Below the pieces are notes generated by a model. The model ran no database searches. It saw only the letters and a list, made by a program, of their open reading frames with translations, and had not been told where the DNA came from. A stretch of 42,502 bases of DNA from Snodgrassella alvi. Lineage in GTDB: Bacteria; Pseudomonadota; Gammaproteobacteria; Burkholderiales; Neisseriaceae. The DNA is taken from the NCBI RefSeq assembly GCF_002777825.1, contig NZ_MEIR01000061.1, positions 1-42,502 on the forward strand, in the 5' to 3' direction. The translations under genes and the position numbers were made by a program. Shown piece by piece: positions 40,147 to 42,502 of the stretch (position 1 is the first letter of the stretch; every line of letters begins with the position of its first letter).

Positions 40147-41216
40147 ATACCCCAAACTTAGTACAAGATTCAAGTAGAAAATTATGCTGCCTGTTTTAGG
40201 GTTTTATATTCAATCGGCGTCATATTATTTAATGCTTCATGAGGTCTTTCGGTGTTATAACTGGTTAGCCATTCTTCGGTTACCTTTCTTGCTTGTTCCA
40301 GATTATTAAATAGATATAAATCTAGTACCTCTGTGCGATAGGTGCGATTAAATCGTTCAATATATCCGTTTTGATATGGACTGCTTGGTTGAATATAATC
40401 TATGGTTATACCATGTGACTTCGCCCAGTAGATGAAGGTTTTTCCGGTAAATTCTGATCCATTATCTACTCGTATTTTGAGTGGATAGCCATGATATTCG
40501 GCCAGTTTATCCAGATAACGGGTAATCCTGCCAGCCGGTAAACTAACCGCAATATCAATGCCTAACGCCTCACGATTAAAGTCATCTATCACATTGAAGG
40601 TTCTAAAACGCCGTTGATTGCAACTGCTGTTACTCATAAAATCCATTGACCAGCATTCACCTTGTTTACTGGGTACTGATAGCCTTTCTGGATTTCGTGG
40701 AGGAATGCGCTGTTTACGCTTTACCCTGAGATTAAGCTTTAATTCACAATACACCCGATACACGCGTTTATGATTCCATTTATAGCCGAGCTTTCTGATG
40801 CGATTAAAACATTTGGGAAAGCCCCAGCGCAAATGCTTATCGGTAATAGCACTTAGTACCGACATAATCACTGAATCATCCGGTAACTTGGGTTGATAAT
40901 AGTAAGCACAGCGGCTTAAGCCAACAATAGCTCAGCTCATGGCAATAGTAACAGAATGATTTTTTTGCAGTTGTACAGCCCAAGCTTTACGTGCTTGAGT
41001 AGGCACTATAGCTTTTTTATGATTTCCTCCTGAAGCTGAGATTTTAAACTCAGCTCAGCAAACATCTGTTTAAGCTTACGGTTTTCAGCCTCTAGCTCTT
41101 TTAAACGTTTGATATCGGACGTTTCCATACCACCGTATTTATCACGCCATTTATAAAAAGCTGAATTGCCAATGCCATATTTACGGCAGAGTTCTTTGAC
41201 GGGGATATGGTATGGC
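40142..41216 (-). mobile_element. Truncated IS3-family (IS407-type) insertion sequence
   Basis: On the minus strand, the end of OrfA is readable from the 41210s: HIPVKELCRKYGIGNSAFYK, YGGMETSDIKRLKELEAENR, KQMFAELSLKSQ, stop. Its first 25 or so residues are missing, so the element is cut at its transposase-start end. OrfB follows in the -1 frame with an in-frame TGA at 40932-40934. A possible terminal repeat (TGTAAATACCCC at 40142 and on) overlaps the trmL stop codon. The element cannot move by itself. Confidence 0.85.
40182..41011 (-). pseudogene. IS3-family transposase OrfB, interrupted
   Basis: The integrase core is intact downstream of the stop: CWSMDFMSNSS (first Asp), KIRVDNGSEFTGKTF (second Asp) and YQNGYIERFNRTYRTEVLDL (Glu of DDE). 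TSYNTERPHEALNNMTPIEY is the usual end. The upstream part (AIVPTQARKAWAVQLQKNHS, then VTIAMS) is separated from it by TGA at 40932-40934. An internal ATG at 40871 gives a 229-residue open frame that holds the whole DDE triad but lacks the N-terminal HTH-linked region and OrfA. Activity is unlikely. Confidence 0.85.
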
Positions 41217-41249
41217 TAATGCACTCTATATAGAGTAAGCACCAATACA

Positions 41250-41278
41250 AACAGCAGCATTAAAGCTGCTGTCGTGTT
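41250..41278. terminator. Second hairpin beyond the rRNA operon
   Basis: ACAGCAGC-ATTAAA-GCTGCTGT is a perfect 8-bp stem. The T-run is short on either strand. Being about 50 bases beyond the first rRNA terminator, it may act as a backup. Its core repeats the nuo terminator near 4393 almost exactly. Confidence 0.5.
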
Positions 41279-41324
41279 TTGCTAGCAAGTATCTATTCAT
41301 TGCCTCTTAGCCTTTATCCAATGT

Positions 41325-41358
41325 AAGAAACCCGGCTGATATCTCAACCGGGTTCTTC
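41325..41358 (-). terminator. rRNA operon terminator
   Basis: Read on the minus strand, AAGAACCCGG and CCGGGTTTCTT form an 8-10 bp GC-rich stem starting about eight bases after the 5S 3' end, with a T-containing tail. Confidence 0.85.
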
Positions 41359-41365
41359 TTATGGG

Positions 41366-41482
41366 GAGTCTGGCGGTGTCCTACTTTCACATGGGTATCC
41401 ATACTATCATCGGCGCTAGGTCGTTTCACGGTCCTGTTCGGGATGGGAAGGCGTGGGACCAACCCGCTATGGCCGCCAGACA
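41366..41482 (-). rRNA. rrf: 5S ribosomal RNA
   Basis: The complement reads TGTCTGGCGGCCATAGCGGG, continues through CCCATCCCGAACAGGACCG and ends with GTAGGACACCGCCAGACT, the universal 5S pattern with pairing 5' and 3' ends. Length is about 117 bases. End positions are good to a few bases. It is the last gene of a 16S-23S-5S operon on the minus strand. Confidence 0.95.
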
Positions 41483-41589
41483 TTAAACTGTCAAATCAGA
41501 AAGCCTTAATCTCGGTGATGTGTATTCATCAGTAAGCTTTTATCATTTCTTCTATACATATCTTTATATACGAAGTCCTTCAAATGATA
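41483..41589 (-). other. 23S-5S spacer
   Basis: About 107 bases lie between the 23S 3' end and the 5S 5' end. No tRNA gene is present. Confidence 0.8.

Positions 41590-42502
<913 letters not shown>

Overview
The window comes from a moderately AT-rich betaproteobacterium of the family Neisseriaceae. The complex I, LeuS, NuoD, MurJ and Asd proteins read like Neisseria proteins. The mix of pertactin-like autotransporters, a membrane PQQ glucose dehydrogenase and no obvious Neisseria DNA uptake sequences suggests a Snodgrassella-like host-associated genus; this is inference from memory of the family, not a database result.

Layout. 1-2270 (+) is the 3' part of an autotransporter adhesin with a 15-bp/5-residue Asn-Gly-Thr repeat array. 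After an AT-rich gap of about 800 bp come proB (-) and the complete 14-gene nuo operon (4435-18707, all -, order nuoA to nuoN). A symmetrical Fur-like operator separates nuoA from a divergent PchB/AroQ-type chorismate mutase or isochorismate lyase gene (+). Then follow murJ (-), asd (+), a TcyP-type cystine transporter (-) and thrB (+). 25.2-30 kb is an accessory zone: a second autotransporter (-), a decayed short-chain dehydrogenase (-), a divergent HxlR/YodB-type regulator (+) and about 600 bp with no clear gene. gcd (+) and leuS (-) converge on one bidirectional terminator. A regulatory-type PTS trio (EIIA, HPr, EI; -) follows. 38.35-39.5 kb is a heavily decayed IS3-family element, then trmL (+), a second truncated IS3/IS407-type element (-), and the end of an rRNA operon on the minus strand (5S, then 23S running off the right edge).

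Functional links. NuoA-N forms the proton-pumping NADH:quinone oxidoreductase, and Gcd is a second entry point of electrons to quinone from periplasmic sugar oxidation. Asd and ThrB both serve the aspartate-family pathway to threonine, but they are not an operon. EIIA-HPr-EI is a phosphorelay without a permease in view.

The most interesting signals are: the Fur-like dyad shared by nuo and the PchB-like gene; the Gln-to-Glu change at the PchB-like catalytic position; a 22-bp hairpin at 25247-25302 that pairs fully only as minus-strand RNA; a candidate small RNA with a CU-rich loop downstream of ptsI; an orphan perfect FNR box; the sequon-per-unit repeat of the first autotransporter; and an HxlR regulator whose divergent target gene has decayed. 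No clearly new multi-gene system was found.
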